From positions 1 to 5,256 of the forward strand of contig JAAZLV010000382.1 of the NCBI GenBank assembly GCA_012799155.1: a DNA stretch of 5,256 nt. The letters run 5' to 3'. Each line of letters opens with the position of its first letter. Positions within the stretch are counted from its first letter, which is position 1. This DNA is from Bacteroidales bacterium. Lineage in GTDB: Bacteria; Bacteroidota; Bacteroidia; Bacteroidales; Dysgonomonadaceae. The position numbers and the translations under genes are program-made. Below the pieces are notes generated by a model. The model searched no databases and had not been told where the DNA came from. It saw nothing but the letters and a program-made list of their open reading frames with translations. Shown in pieces: positions 1 to 5,256 of this stretch.

Positions 1-483
1 AGTCTCGACTACGAGATGACGGACTACTCTAAAATGAAACTTGCCGTTCCCTCTGGAGCTTATGAAGATGAGGATTGGTACGAATGGGACAATGAGTACA
101 TCGCGATGGATTTCCGACCGGCTTCGACAATCCGTGCGGGAATAGAATATCGTTTCACACAGCAGTTCTCGGGACGTCTAGGCTATGCCTGGATGCAGAA
201 CCCTTACGACAGTGACCTTGTTGAGTTCGGTGATGCGGCCGTCGTTGGATCGAACACCATCTATCGGATTGAAGGTGACACCAACTACCTGACCGGGGGA
301 CTCGGTTATCGCTTCAACAGGAATTTCTTCCTCGATGTGGCAGTCGTATACAGCAGTCAGACCGATGATCTCTATCCTTTCCCCAACTACTACGATGGGG
401 CAACACTCTCAGTAGATGCATCACCTTTTAAGATGGATAATAACAGCCTGAAAGGTTTGGTCACATTGGGATACAAGTTTTGA
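1..483 (+). CDS. OmpP1/FadL-family outer membrane protein, C-terminal part (5' end outside window)
   Basis: The frame is open from base 1 and ends at TGA 481-483, leaving about 160 C-terminal residues; the start lies left of the window. The protein shows alternating amphipathic stretches typical of an outer-membrane beta-barrel, such as IRAGIEYRFTQQFSGRLGYAW and YLTGGLGYRFNRNFFLDVAV, separated by acidic, aromatic-rich loops. It ends in GLVTLGYKF. A terminal Phe after a final amphipathic strand is the usual recognition signal for the BAM assembly machinery. The IRAGIEYRF...GRLGYAW pattern resembles the last strands of the OmpP1/FadL/TodX transporters of Bacteroidetes, often annotated as hemin receptor or hydrophobic-compound transporter. 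FadL proteins let hydrophobic substrates cross the outer membrane; the substrate here cannot be told. Full-length relatives are usually 450-550 residues, so roughly the last third is present. The barrel call is firm, the family moderately so. Confidence 0.72.
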   Translation, partial: SLDYEMTDYSKMKLAVPSGAYEDEDWYEWDNEYIAMDFRPASTIRAGIEYRFTQQFSGRLGYAWMQNPYDSDLVEFGDAAVVGSNTIYRIEGDTNYLTGGLGYRFNRNFFLDVAVVYSSQTDDLYPFPNYYDGATLSVDASPFKMDNNSLKGLVTLGYKF

Positions 484-496
484 ACAATCTGACAAT

Positions 497-541
497 AAAA
501 AACAGAAGCCGGGAGTTGCATTCCCGGCTTCTGTTTTTTTT
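497..541 (+). terminator. Strong rho-independent terminator, possibly bidirectional
   Basis: Bases 497-514 and 522-539 are perfect reverse complements, an 18-bp stem around a 7-base loop. The GC-rich core is AGAAGCCGGGA paired with TCCCGGCTTCT. The A-run at the left foot (497-502) pairs with the T-run at the right foot (534-541), so the element could stop transcription from either side. It begins 14 bases after the porin stop codon and insulates panB from upstream transcription. Confidence 0.93.
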
Positions 542-642
542 ACCTGTTCTGGTTGCGCAAGTAAAAATTCAATCAAGACAATCGCATACATGGGCAAGTG
601 AGAATCATGCGAAACATGAATCACCTGTATTGCGAAAAATAG

Positions 643-650
643 TACCTTTG
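643..650 (+). promoter_or_regulatory. Bacteroidetes-type -7 box for panB
   Basis: TACCTTTG matches the TAnnTTTG consensus recognised by the Bacteroidetes primary sigma factor. It lies 31 bases before the panB ATG, giving a predicted leader of about 25 nt. No clear TTTG-type -33 element is found 19-21 bases upstream, so the call rests on the -7 box and its position. The leader after it is A-rich and has no Shine-Dalgarno sequence. Confidence 0.6.
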
Positions 651-681
651 CATCATACAATAAAATTATTCAAAAATCCCT

Positions 682-1515
682 ATGGAACAGCAAAAAGGTT
701 ATCTTACCACTGACGACAAGAGAAAAGTGACCACCCACCGACTATTGGAAATGAAATATCGGGGTGAGAAAATATCGATGCTTACGGCTTACGACTACTC
801 AATGGCAACCGTGATCGACCAGGCCGGGATGGATGTGATCCTTGTGGGCGACTCGGCATCGAACGTGATGGTGGGCAATACCACCACGCTTCCGATGACA
901 GTGGAGCAGATGATCTACCACGGTAAGTCTGTGATGAATGGTGTGAAGAGAGCCATGGTGGTTATCGACATGCCTTTCGGAAGCTACCAGGGAAACCCCC
1001 GGGAAGCGGTGGCCAACGCGGTACGGATCATGAAGGAGACGGGAGCCGATTGCCTCAAGCTGGAAGGGGGCAGGGAGATCATGGAGTCGGTGAAGCTGAT
1101 TCTCAGCGCCGGCATCCCCATCATGGGACACCTGGGACTGATGCCCCAGTCGATCAACAAGTATGGCACCTATGCGGTAAGAGCTGAAGATGAAGTGGAA
1201 GCAATGAGACTGGTGGACGATGCCCACCTGCTGCAAGAGGCGGGTTGCTGCTCATTGGTGCTGGAGAAGATACCTTCTATGCTGGCAAAAAAAGTTGCGG
1301 ATGAGCTGACAATACCGGTCATCGGTATCGGCGCCGGTCCCCATGTGGATGGCCAGGTATTGGTGATGCACGACATGCTGGGTCTGAACAAGGGCTTTTC
1401 ACCCCGTTTCCTGCGCCGCTACGCCAATTTATTCGAAGAGATAACCAATGCCGTACAAAACTACATTAAGGACGTTAAAACGGCTGATTTTCCCTCAGAG
1501 AAGGAGTCTTACTAG
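682..1515 (+). CDS. panB: 3-methyl-2-oxobutanoate hydroxymethyltransferase (PanB)
   Basis: This 277-residue cytoplasmic enzyme transfers a hydroxymethyl group from 5,10-methylene-tetrahydrofolate to 2-oxoisovalerate, giving ketopantoate, the first committed step of pantothenate and coenzyme A synthesis. The whole protein follows the PanB TIM-barrel. It has LTAYDYS at 34-40, VGDS at 55-58 (D57, Mg ligand), VVIDMPF at 93-99 (D96, Mg ligand), KLEGG at 126-130 (K126, E128), GHLGLMPQS at 149-157 (H150), LVLEKIP at 192-198 (E195, the proposed catalytic acid) and IPVIGIGAG at 211-219. Residue roles come from the E. coli enzyme. All key residues are present, so it should be active. It is about 13 residues longer than E. 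coli PanB, mainly from an N-terminal extension. The ATG at 682 is chosen because it precedes the conserved core and follows the -7 box. panC and panD are not in the window, so the gene probably has its own promoter. It ends 24 bases from the stop of the convergent gene, with no terminator hairpin between. Confidence 0.97.
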   Translation: MEQQKGYLTTDDKRKVTTHRLLEMKYRGEKISMLTAYDYSMATVIDQAGMDVILVGDSASNVMVGNTTTLPMTVEQMIYHGKSVMNGVKRAMVVIDMPFGSYQGNPREAVANAVRIMKETGADCLKLEGGREIMESVKLILSAGIPIMGHLGLMPQSINKYGTYAVRAEDEVEAMRLVDDAHLLQEAGCCSLVLEKIPSMLAKKVADELTIPVIGIGAGPHVDGQVLVMHDMLGLNKGFSPRFLRRYANLFEEITNAVQNYIKDVKTADFPSEKESY

Positions 1516-1529
1516 TTGGCAGGTTAGTA

Positions 1530-1557
1530 AGTTTGAAGTTCATAGTTCAAGGTTCAA
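1530..1557. repeat. Four tandem AGTTCAA-like heptamers between convergent genes
   Basis: Four adjacent 7-base units read AGTTTGA (1530-1536), AGTTCAT (1537-1543), AGTTCAA (1544-1550) and GGTTCAA (1551-1557), a degenerate AGTTCAA tandem. The array sits between the panB and nuclease-like stop codons and runs into the latter gene: on the minus strand it encodes the last residues and supplies the TGA (1542-1540). AGTTCAA-type heptamer runs are, from memory, common in intergenic DNA of Bacteroidetes genomes. The number and purity of units here are low. Confidence 0.55.
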
Positions 1558-2010
1558 TTCTGACAACTCACTGTAGAACGGTATATCGGTCAGGAACTGG
1601 TAGTCAAGCGTGGGAAAATTGATCCGGTAGCAGAAGTGGCTGATGCCGTTTGAGACTACAATGTAAGGAACCCGCAGTACGCTGTTATAGCGCGCCACCT
1701 GGTCGAATACCTGCTGGGTGATCGTCACCCTTGGTTCCTTGTACTCCAGGATCATCAGCGGTTCCAACTGCTTGTTATAAATTACCGTGTCACATCTACG
1801 GGAGAGCGAATTGAGCCGTATGGCTGTTTCATTGGCGATGCGTGAGGCGGGATACCCTTTTTGTTGCACCAGGTAATTCACGAAATGTTGGCGAACCCAC
1901 TCCTCTGGTGTCAGCACCACATACTTCCTGCGCAAAGGATCAAATATCTCCTGCAACTCTCCTTTTTTTCTGATTTTTGCATCGTAGGATGGCAAATTTA
2001 ACGGGTACAT
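1540..2010 (-). CDS. Stand-alone HsdR_N-like PD-(D/E)xK domain protein
   Basis: This 156-residue protein resembles the N-terminal nuclease domain of type I restriction HsdR subunits (HSDR_N_2-type), without any helicase. A PD-(D/E)xK-like core is visible: E61 in the ANETAI helix, D74 in RRCDTVIY, E89 and K91 in ILEYKEP, then Q104 and Y108 in QVARY, the QxxxY element. The classical Pro before the Asp is replaced by Cys (RRCD). The N-terminal part, with FDPLRRKYVVLTPEEWVRQH at 23-42, is typical of the Bacteroidetes family. The start at 2010 is chosen because homology begins there (MYPLNLPSYD) and a -7 box lies 37 bases upstream. The frame stays open further upstream, but only antisense to the nucleosidase gene. 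It is divergent from amn-holA; from memory, HsdR_N protein, AMP nucleosidase and holA are neighbours in many Bacteroidetes. No methylase or specificity gene is near, so it is not part of a visible restriction system. Biological role unknown. Confidence 0.85.
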   Translation of the reverse strand: MYPLNLPSYDAKIRKKGELQEIFDPLRRKYVVLTPEEWVRQHFVNYLVQQKGYPASRIANETAIRLNSLSRRCDTVIYNKQLEPLMILEYKEPRVTITQQVFDQVARYNSVLRVPYIVVSNGISHFCYRINFPTLDYQFLTDIPFYSELSELNLEL

Positions 2011-2014
2011 ATTG

Positions 2015-2022
2015 TATCTTTG
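2015..2022 (+). promoter_or_regulatory. -7 box of the amn-holA promoter
   Basis: TATCTTTG matches TAnnTTTG and lies 43 bases before the amn ATG at 2066. A start site near 2027-2030 would give a leader of about 37 nt. No convincing TTTG element is seen 19-21 bases upstream, where the DNA already codes for the divergent gene. The box itself lies inside the predicted 5' leader of that divergent gene. Confidence 0.55.
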
Positions 2023-2047
2023 TTTGTATAACAGGGTTCGCTCTGAA

Positions 2048-2055
2048 CAAAAATA
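2048..2055 (-). promoter_or_regulatory. -7 box of the divergent nuclease-like gene
   Basis: Read on the minus strand, these bases are TATTTTTG, a match to TAnnTTTG, 37 bases before the ATG at 2010. A minus-strand TTG at 2080-2078 lies 22 bases upstream, slightly beyond the usual 19-21 base spacing for a -33 element. It overlaps the AAAAATAGCGCTTTTT palindrome beside the amn start. Confidence 0.4.
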
Positions 2056-2065
2056 GCGCTTTTTT

Positions 2066-2842
2066 ATGAGAACGAAACAAGAAATCGTGGAGAACTGGCT
2101 TCCCAGATACACCAAAAGAGCACTTGCCGATTTCACCGGATTTATCCTGCTGACCAACTTCCAGAAGTACGTGGAGATCTTCGCGGAGCACTTCAAGGTA
2201 CCCATCGTGGGTGCCGATGCCAACATGCCAAACGCTTCCGCCGAGGGAATCACCATCATCAACTTCGGAATGGGGAGTGCCAACGCAGCCACGGTGATGG
2301 ACCTGCTGAGCGCCGTGAAGCCTACGGCTGTGCTCTTCCTGGGCAAGTGCGGCGGCTTGAAAGCACGCAGTGAATTGGGGGATTACATCCTACCCATCGC
2401 CGCCATCAGAGGCGAGGGAACCTCCAATGACTACTTCCCGCCAGAAGTACCCTCGCTGCCGGCATTCAGCCTCCTGCGAGCAGTCTCATCCAACATCCGC
2501 GACTTCGGGAGGGATTACTGGACAGGGACCGTCTACACCACCAACCGCCGGGTGTGGGAGTACGACGATGACTTCAAGGGATACCTACGGCAGGTACGTG
2601 CCCTGGCAGTTGATATGGAGACCGCAACGATCTTCACCTGTGGTTTTGCGAACCACATCTCCACCGGAGCGCTGTTGCTGGTCTCCGATCAGCCGTTGAT
2701 CTCCACCGGTGTGAAAACGGAGAAGAGCGACCAGCATGTCACCGAGAACTTCGTGGAAGAACATGTGAAGATAGGAATCAAATCACTCTCCTCCATCATG
2801 AACAATGGATCGACAATCAAGCACCTGCGTTTCGACTGGTGA
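2066..2842 (+). CDS. amn: AMP nucleosidase, short Bacteroidetes-type (PNP/UDP phosphorylase fold)
   Basis: This 258-residue cytoplasmic protein belongs to the nucleoside phosphorylase/nucleosidase superfamily and best fits the AMP nucleosidase-like group, which hydrolyses AMP to adenine and ribose 5-phosphate in purine salvage and control of the adenylate pool. Visible motifs are INFGMGSANAATVMDLL at 65-81, LFLGKCGGLK at 90-99 (the family's glycine-rich phosphate-side loop), AVDMETATIF at 181-190 (the Met-Glu pair that contacts ribose) and LLLVSDQPL at 203-211, whose D208 is the expected base-binding acid. The E. coli enzyme is 484 residues; the N-terminal regulatory domain of that form is absent, as is usual in Bacteroidetes. 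Activity on another nucleoside or nucleotide cannot be excluded from sequence. The ATG at 2066 follows a T-run with no Shine-Dalgarno sequence. holA begins 22 bases after the stop with no terminator between, so the two are probably co-transcribed. Confidence 0.88.
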   Translation: MRTKQEIVENWLPRYTKRALADFTGFILLTNFQKYVEIFAEHFKVPIVGADANMPNASAEGITIINFGMGSANAATVMDLLSAVKPTAVLFLGKCGGLKARSELGDYILPIAAIRGEGTSNDYFPPEVPSLPAFSLLRAVSSNIRDFGRDYWTGTVYTTNRRVWEYDDDFKGYLRQVRALAVDMETATIFTCGFANHISTGALLLVSDQPLISTGVKTEKSDQHVTENFVEEHVKIGIKSLSSIMNNGSTIKHLRFDW

Positions 2843-2864
2843 CCTCCACTACAAATCCTGAACA

Positions 2865-3887
2865 ATGGCAGCAGCAACCAAAAATAGCTACGAGGCAATT
2901 CGTGCCGACATCCTGAAGGGACAATTTCATCCGGTCTACCTGTTGATGGGTGATGAAGGTTACTTCATTGACCGGCTTACCGAACTGCTGGAAGAAAAGG
3001 TGCTAACCGAAACAGAGAAGGATTTCAATATGCTCACCTTTTACGGTGTGGACTCCGATGTACATAACATCATAGCGGCGGCACGCAGATATCCCATGAT
3101 GGCAGAACATCAGCTGATCGTGGTGAAAGAGGCACAAAATCTTCCAAAGTTTGAGGAACTGGATCACTATGTCAGTAATCCAATGCCATCGACCGTTCTG
3201 GTGATCAACTACCGCCACGGCAAGGTAGACAAAAGAAAGGCTTTGGTGAAAAACATAGAGAAGATTGGGGTGGTTTTTGAATCGAAAAAACTGTACGACA
3301 ATCAAATTCCCCCGTTCATTGTCTCCTGGTTCAGGGAACAGTCAATCACCATCGACGAGAAGTCTGCACAGATGCTGACCGATAATGTGGGCAATGACAT
3401 CAGCAAACTGATTCCCCAGCTTGAAAAGCTGGTGGTGTCACTTCCAGCCGGAAACAAGAGGGTGACTGCAGAACTGGTTGAACAAAATGTGGGCATCAGT
3501 AAGGATTTCAATCCCTTTGAACTGCAGAAAGCAATTACCCGCAAGGATCTGCTAACGGCAAACCGCATTGTAGATCACTTCGGCAGAAACCCGAAGGAAT
3601 ATCCAATGATGGCTACAGTGGCCGTCCTCTTCAATTACTTCAGCAACCTGCTGGAGTGTTATTGGCTCCCGCGCAGGGATGAACAATCGGTGATGGCTGC
3701 ATTACAGATCAGGAGTAGCTTTTTCGCACGCGATTACATGACCGGACTAAGGAATTACAGTGCAGGCAAGGTGATGGAGATCATCTCCGACTTGCGACGC
3801 TTCGATGCCTCCTCTAAAGGGGTGGACAACGTATCCGCCACACAACATGAACTGCTGCGCGAGCTGGTCTACCGCATCATGCACTAG
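2865..3887 (+). CDS. holA: DNA polymerase III subunit delta (clamp loader)
   Basis: This 340-residue protein matches the HolA delta subunit, which binds and opens the beta sliding clamp within the clamp-loader complex at the replication fork. The N-terminal AAA-like domain (about 1-140) starts with PVYLLMGDEGYFIDRL at 23-38 and has no functional Walker A motif, as expected for delta. It continues with RRYPMMAEHQLIVVKEAQ at 74-91 and INYRHGKVDKRKALVKNI at 114-131. The small lid domain (about 141-210) contains VGNDISKLIPQLEKL at 175-189. A helical collar domain (about 215-340) begins near FNPFELQKAI and ends in HELLRELVYRIMH. The length is normal. It sits 22 bases behind the nucleosidase gene and probably uses the same promoter. 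Its TAG (3885-3887) overlaps the stop codon of the convergent peroxidase gene, leaving no room for a terminator between them. Confidence 0.95.
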   Translation: MAAATKNSYEAIRADILKGQFHPVYLLMGDEGYFIDRLTELLEEKVLTETEKDFNMLTFYGVDSDVHNIIAAARRYPMMAEHQLIVVKEAQNLPKFEELDHYVSNPMPSTVLVINYRHGKVDKRKALVKNIEKIGVVFESKKLYDNQIPPFIVSWFREQSITIDEKSAQMLTDNVGNDISKLIPQLEKLVVSLPAGNKRVTAELVEQNVGISKDFNPFELQKAITRKDLLTANRIVDHFGRNPKEYPMMATVAVLFNYFSNLLECYWLPRRDEQSVMAALQIRSSFFARDYMTGLRNYSAGKVMEIISDLRRFDASSKGVDNVSATQHELLRELVYRIMH

Positions 3888-4504
3888 TCCTGCTTTATCC
3901 AGTCGATGATCTTATCGCTCAGGGGGCTCTCACCGGGCATCACCACATCTACCAGATGTCCCTGCTCATCGATCATGTATTTCTGGAAATTCCAGGTTAC
4001 CTCCTGGTCCAACACACCGTTTTCATCCTTTTGAGTAAGCCAGCTGTATAGCGGTGCCATCTCATCTCCCTTCACGCTGATCTTGTCCATCATTGGGAAG
4101 GTTACGCCAAAATTACCGGTGCAGAACTCTTTGATTTCCTGATTGGTGCCGGGTTCCTGATTGTTGAAGTTGTTTGCCGGGAATCCGATGACTGTGAAAT
4201 TCTTATCCTGATAGGCGCTGTATAGTTTCTGCAACTCCTCATACTGGGGAGTCAATCCGCAGCGGGAGGCGACATTCACCACCAGCACCTTTTTTCCTTT
4301 CAGTGTAGCCAGGTTGAATTCATTCCCGTCGATGTCTGTTACCGTAAAGTCGTGCAACGTTCGCTCGGAATTTCTGCTCTCTTTGTCGGGGAGATTAGTC
4401 GTCTCCTCTTTTGCTGCCTGATCTTGTTTGTTCTGACCACTGCACCCCGGTGTGATTGTCAAAAAAAGCAGTGCAAACAATATGCCTATCCATCTCTTTT
4501 CCAT
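3884..4504 (-). CDS. Lipoprotein glutathione peroxidase, probably a 2-Cys thiol peroxidase
   Basis: From the ATG at 4504 this is a 206-residue envelope protein. It starts with a lipoprotein signal: basic MEKR, a hydrophobic core ILFALLFLTIT, then the lipobox TPGC with C21 as the lipidated residue. A polar linker of roughly 30 residues leads to a complete glutathione peroxidase domain. It shows NVASRCGLT with peroxidatic C82, FNNQEPG with Q116 and VTWNFQKYMI with W171 and N172, which together form the catalytic Cys-Gln-Trp-Asn tetrad. A second Cys, C128 in KEFCTGNFGVTFPM, matches the resolving Cys of thioredoxin-dependent members. Such enzymes reduce hydrogen and lipid peroxides; no selenocysteine is used. 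The Cys of the common FPCNQF segment is Ala here (FPANNF). I prefer 4504 over an in-frame ATG at 4528 because it gives a standard 20-residue signal and is preceded by purine-rich AAAAAAGAGAGA; the longer form would place the lipid Cys at 29. No acidic surface-export signal follows the Cys, so a periplasm-facing position is likely. Confidence 0.92.
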   Translation of the reverse strand: MEKRWIGILFALLFLTITPGCSGQNKQDQAAKEETTNLPDKESRNSERTLHDFTVTDIDGNEFNLATLKGKKVLVVNVASRCGLTPQYEELQKLYSAYQDKNFTVIGFPANNFNNQEPGTNQEIKEFCTGNFGVTFPMMDKISVKGDEMAPLYSWLTQKDENGVLDQEVTWNFQKYMIDEQGHLVDVVMPGESPLSDKIIDWIKQD

Positions 4505-4675
4505 TCTCTCTTTTTTAATTGTTAGCATGAACTGATCTGCCGGAAAGAAATTGTCTGATTGTATCAGCAGATCATCATTGTTCTATAACAAATGTTACTC
4601 CTATAGGGTTCAGCTACCTTCCCACTTTTCTGATGTACATTTGAATACATGAATAATCCATCCTAATTTACATAA

Positions 4676-4824
4676 TATCATATAGATAGAAACATTTTAA
4701 AGCTTCAGGAGCAGAATATTGTGTCGCCGATAGGAGAACTGTATGAAAAGAGCTCCTTCAGGAAGATTTGAGCAGTTTGAGATATGACAAACAGATAATA
4801 TTAAAGTGTATTGATGTTCTCTAA
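4676..4824 (+). pseudogene. Possible frameshifted C-terminal relic of an unidentified protein
   Basis: Two overlapping plus-strand frames, neither with a start codon, read like pieces of one protein. Bases 4676-4768 are open and include LQEQNIVSPIGELYEK before the stop at 4769. The adjacent frame is open from 4747 and begins KELLQEDLSSLRYDKQ, ending in a TAA at 4822. Joining them at the shared K-E around 4745-4752 gives a helical, charged, protein-like tail. The middle part (4703-4790) is less AT-rich than its surroundings. I do not recognise a family. Chance is a serious alternative because the stretch is short. Confidence 0.22.
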
Positions 4825-5070
4825 TTTAACCCACGGATATCTATACATCGTCAGTTCAATAATTACACAACCAAATAAATGTAATAGTGTAGAAATGAAA
4901 ATCACATATGTTTCGCGGATTACGGAATACATTTGTTCATACAACTGCTGATTACAATCCCATTTTACAATACAATTCTTAAGTTTCTCCTTTAACAATT
5001 GCTCAGGGATAGTATAATTAATAGATAAATATCTGCTATAGTTAGAGTAATACATGTTATCTAAAGCCAT
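4801..5070 (-). CDS. Hypothetical small protein, doubtful
   Basis: This is an 89-residue ORF with an ATG at 5070, six bases after an in-frame stop, and no Shine-Dalgarno sequence or -7 box upstream. I do not recognise it. The product is rich in Tyr, Asn and Ile. It has one hydrophobic stretch (about 54-74, YVIFISTLLHLFGCVIIELTM) that could span a membrane, preceded by a polar part containing LLKEKLKNCIVKWDC. Codons are AT-rich like the surrounding DNA. It could be a real small membrane protein, a fragment of a decayed gene or a chance ORF. Confidence 0.27.
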   Translation of the reverse strand: MALDNMYYSNYSRYLSINYTIPEQLLKEKLKNCIVKWDCNQQLYEQMYSVIRETYVIFISTLLHLFGCVIIELTMYRYPWVKLENINTL

Positions 5071-5256
5071 GAATTAGCTTGTGTCGGGAAATAGCATTCG
5101 TTCTTTATATATTATGTTAAAAAACTAGGATAAATAATGTTTATAATGCTATATATCAGTATCATACCAGTATTATATTAAGTTTTAATTATTCATCTCC
5201 CCAGCTACTTAGCTATTTGGTAGAATTATGATATTACAAATGTTTCGTGCTGTTGG

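Larger units (their letters stand above)
4505..5256. other. AT-rich region with no recognisable gene
   Basis: Composition changes sharply. As hand counts, 5101-5160 has 10 G/C in 60 bases, against 38 in 60 at 2281-2340. I see no RNA gene, CRISPR array or insertion-sequence end. The leader of the peroxidase gene must lie at its left edge, but no good minus-strand TAnnTTTG is visible there. The segment contains a weak ORF (4801-5070, -), a possible coding relic (4676-4824, +) and a plus-strand box TACATTTG at 4636-4643. Bases 5071-5256 hold nothing I can name. Confidence 0.6.

Noticed and set aside
421..660. Minus-strand ORF of 79 residues over the end of the porin gene
   Set aside because: It crosses the terminator and is antisense to a real coding end; there is no recognisable protein.
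480..713. Plus-strand ORF of 77 residues between the porin gene and panB
   Set aside because: It spans the terminator hairpin and the panB -7 box, overlaps the panB start and has no protein-like character.
799..1391. Several minus-strand ORFs inside panB
   Set aside because: All are shadows of panB; their His- and Ser-rich composition reflects the complementary codons.
2011..2346. N-terminal extension of the nuclease-like gene to an ATG at 2346, making a 268-residue protein
   Set aside because: The extra 112 residues are antisense to the well-supported nucleosidase gene and do not resemble the family. Homology starts at the ATG at 2010, next to a suitable -7 box.
2370..2699. Plus-strand ORF of 109 residues inside amn
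   Set aside because: Out-of-frame shadow with low-complexity Ser/Pro/Thr content, fully inside a conserved gene.
1540..2842. A restriction or nucleotide-depleting defence system formed by the nuclease-like gene and the nucleosidase
   Set aside because: The genes are divergent, a methylase, sensor or effector partner is missing, and the neighbourhood with holA looks like conserved housekeeping.
3003..3568. Minus-strand ORFs inside holA
   Set aside because: Antisense shadows of holA without family resemblance or promoter.
4505..4528. Upstream in-frame ATG at 4528 as the peroxidase start
   Set aside because: It is possible, but it adds eight residues before a normal lipoprotein signal and lacks a purine-rich upstream stretch. 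Kept only as an alternative.
4703..4763. Direct repeat CTTCAGGA at 4703-4710 and 4756-4763
   Set aside because: Only eight bases, with no extension or link to a mobile element; consistent with chance.

Overview
The window looks like chromosomal DNA of a Bacteroidales bacterium, probably close to Proteiniphilum, Petrimonas or other Dysgonomonadaceae. That family placement is inferred from protein style, not computed. Three things support it. Promoter-like boxes match the Bacteroidetes -7 consensus TAnnTTTG. The starts lack clear Shine-Dalgarno sequences. The gene set is typical: an OmpP1/FadL-type porin, a short AMP nucleosidase, a stand-alone HsdR_N-like protein beside holA, and a lipoprotein glutathione peroxidase.

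Layout from left to right. Bases 1-483 are the 3' end of an outer-membrane beta-barrel gene of the FadL family, closed by a very strong intrinsic terminator (497-541). After an intergenic stretch carrying a -7 box (643-650) comes panB (682-1515, +), the first committed step of pantothenate and CoA synthesis. Convergent to it is a small gene (1540-2010, -) for a stand-alone PD-(D/E)xK nuclease-like domain. A cluster of AGTTCAA-like heptamers lies where the two genes meet. The nuclease-like gene is divergent from a probable two-gene operon: an amn-like AMP nucleosidase (2066-2842, +), then holA, the DNA polymerase III delta subunit (2865-3887, +), 22 bases downstream. The 55-base divergent region carries a -7 box on each strand, placed so that the two transcripts should overlap at their 5' ends. 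holA converges on a lipoprotein glutathione peroxidase (3884-4504, -), and both stop codons share one CTAG.

From about 4529 to the right edge the DNA changes character. It becomes strongly AT-rich and has no recognisable gene. It holds one weak hypothetical ORF (4801-5070, -) and a possible frameshifted coding relic (about 4676-4824, +). This resembles an accessory or decaying segment beside a housekeeping block.

The recognised genes are mostly housekeeping: coenzyme A precursor synthesis, purine nucleotide breakdown, replication clamp loading and envelope peroxide defence. I see no complete new defence or mobile system. The least understood element is the nuclease-like gene sharing a compact divergent control region with amn-holA.
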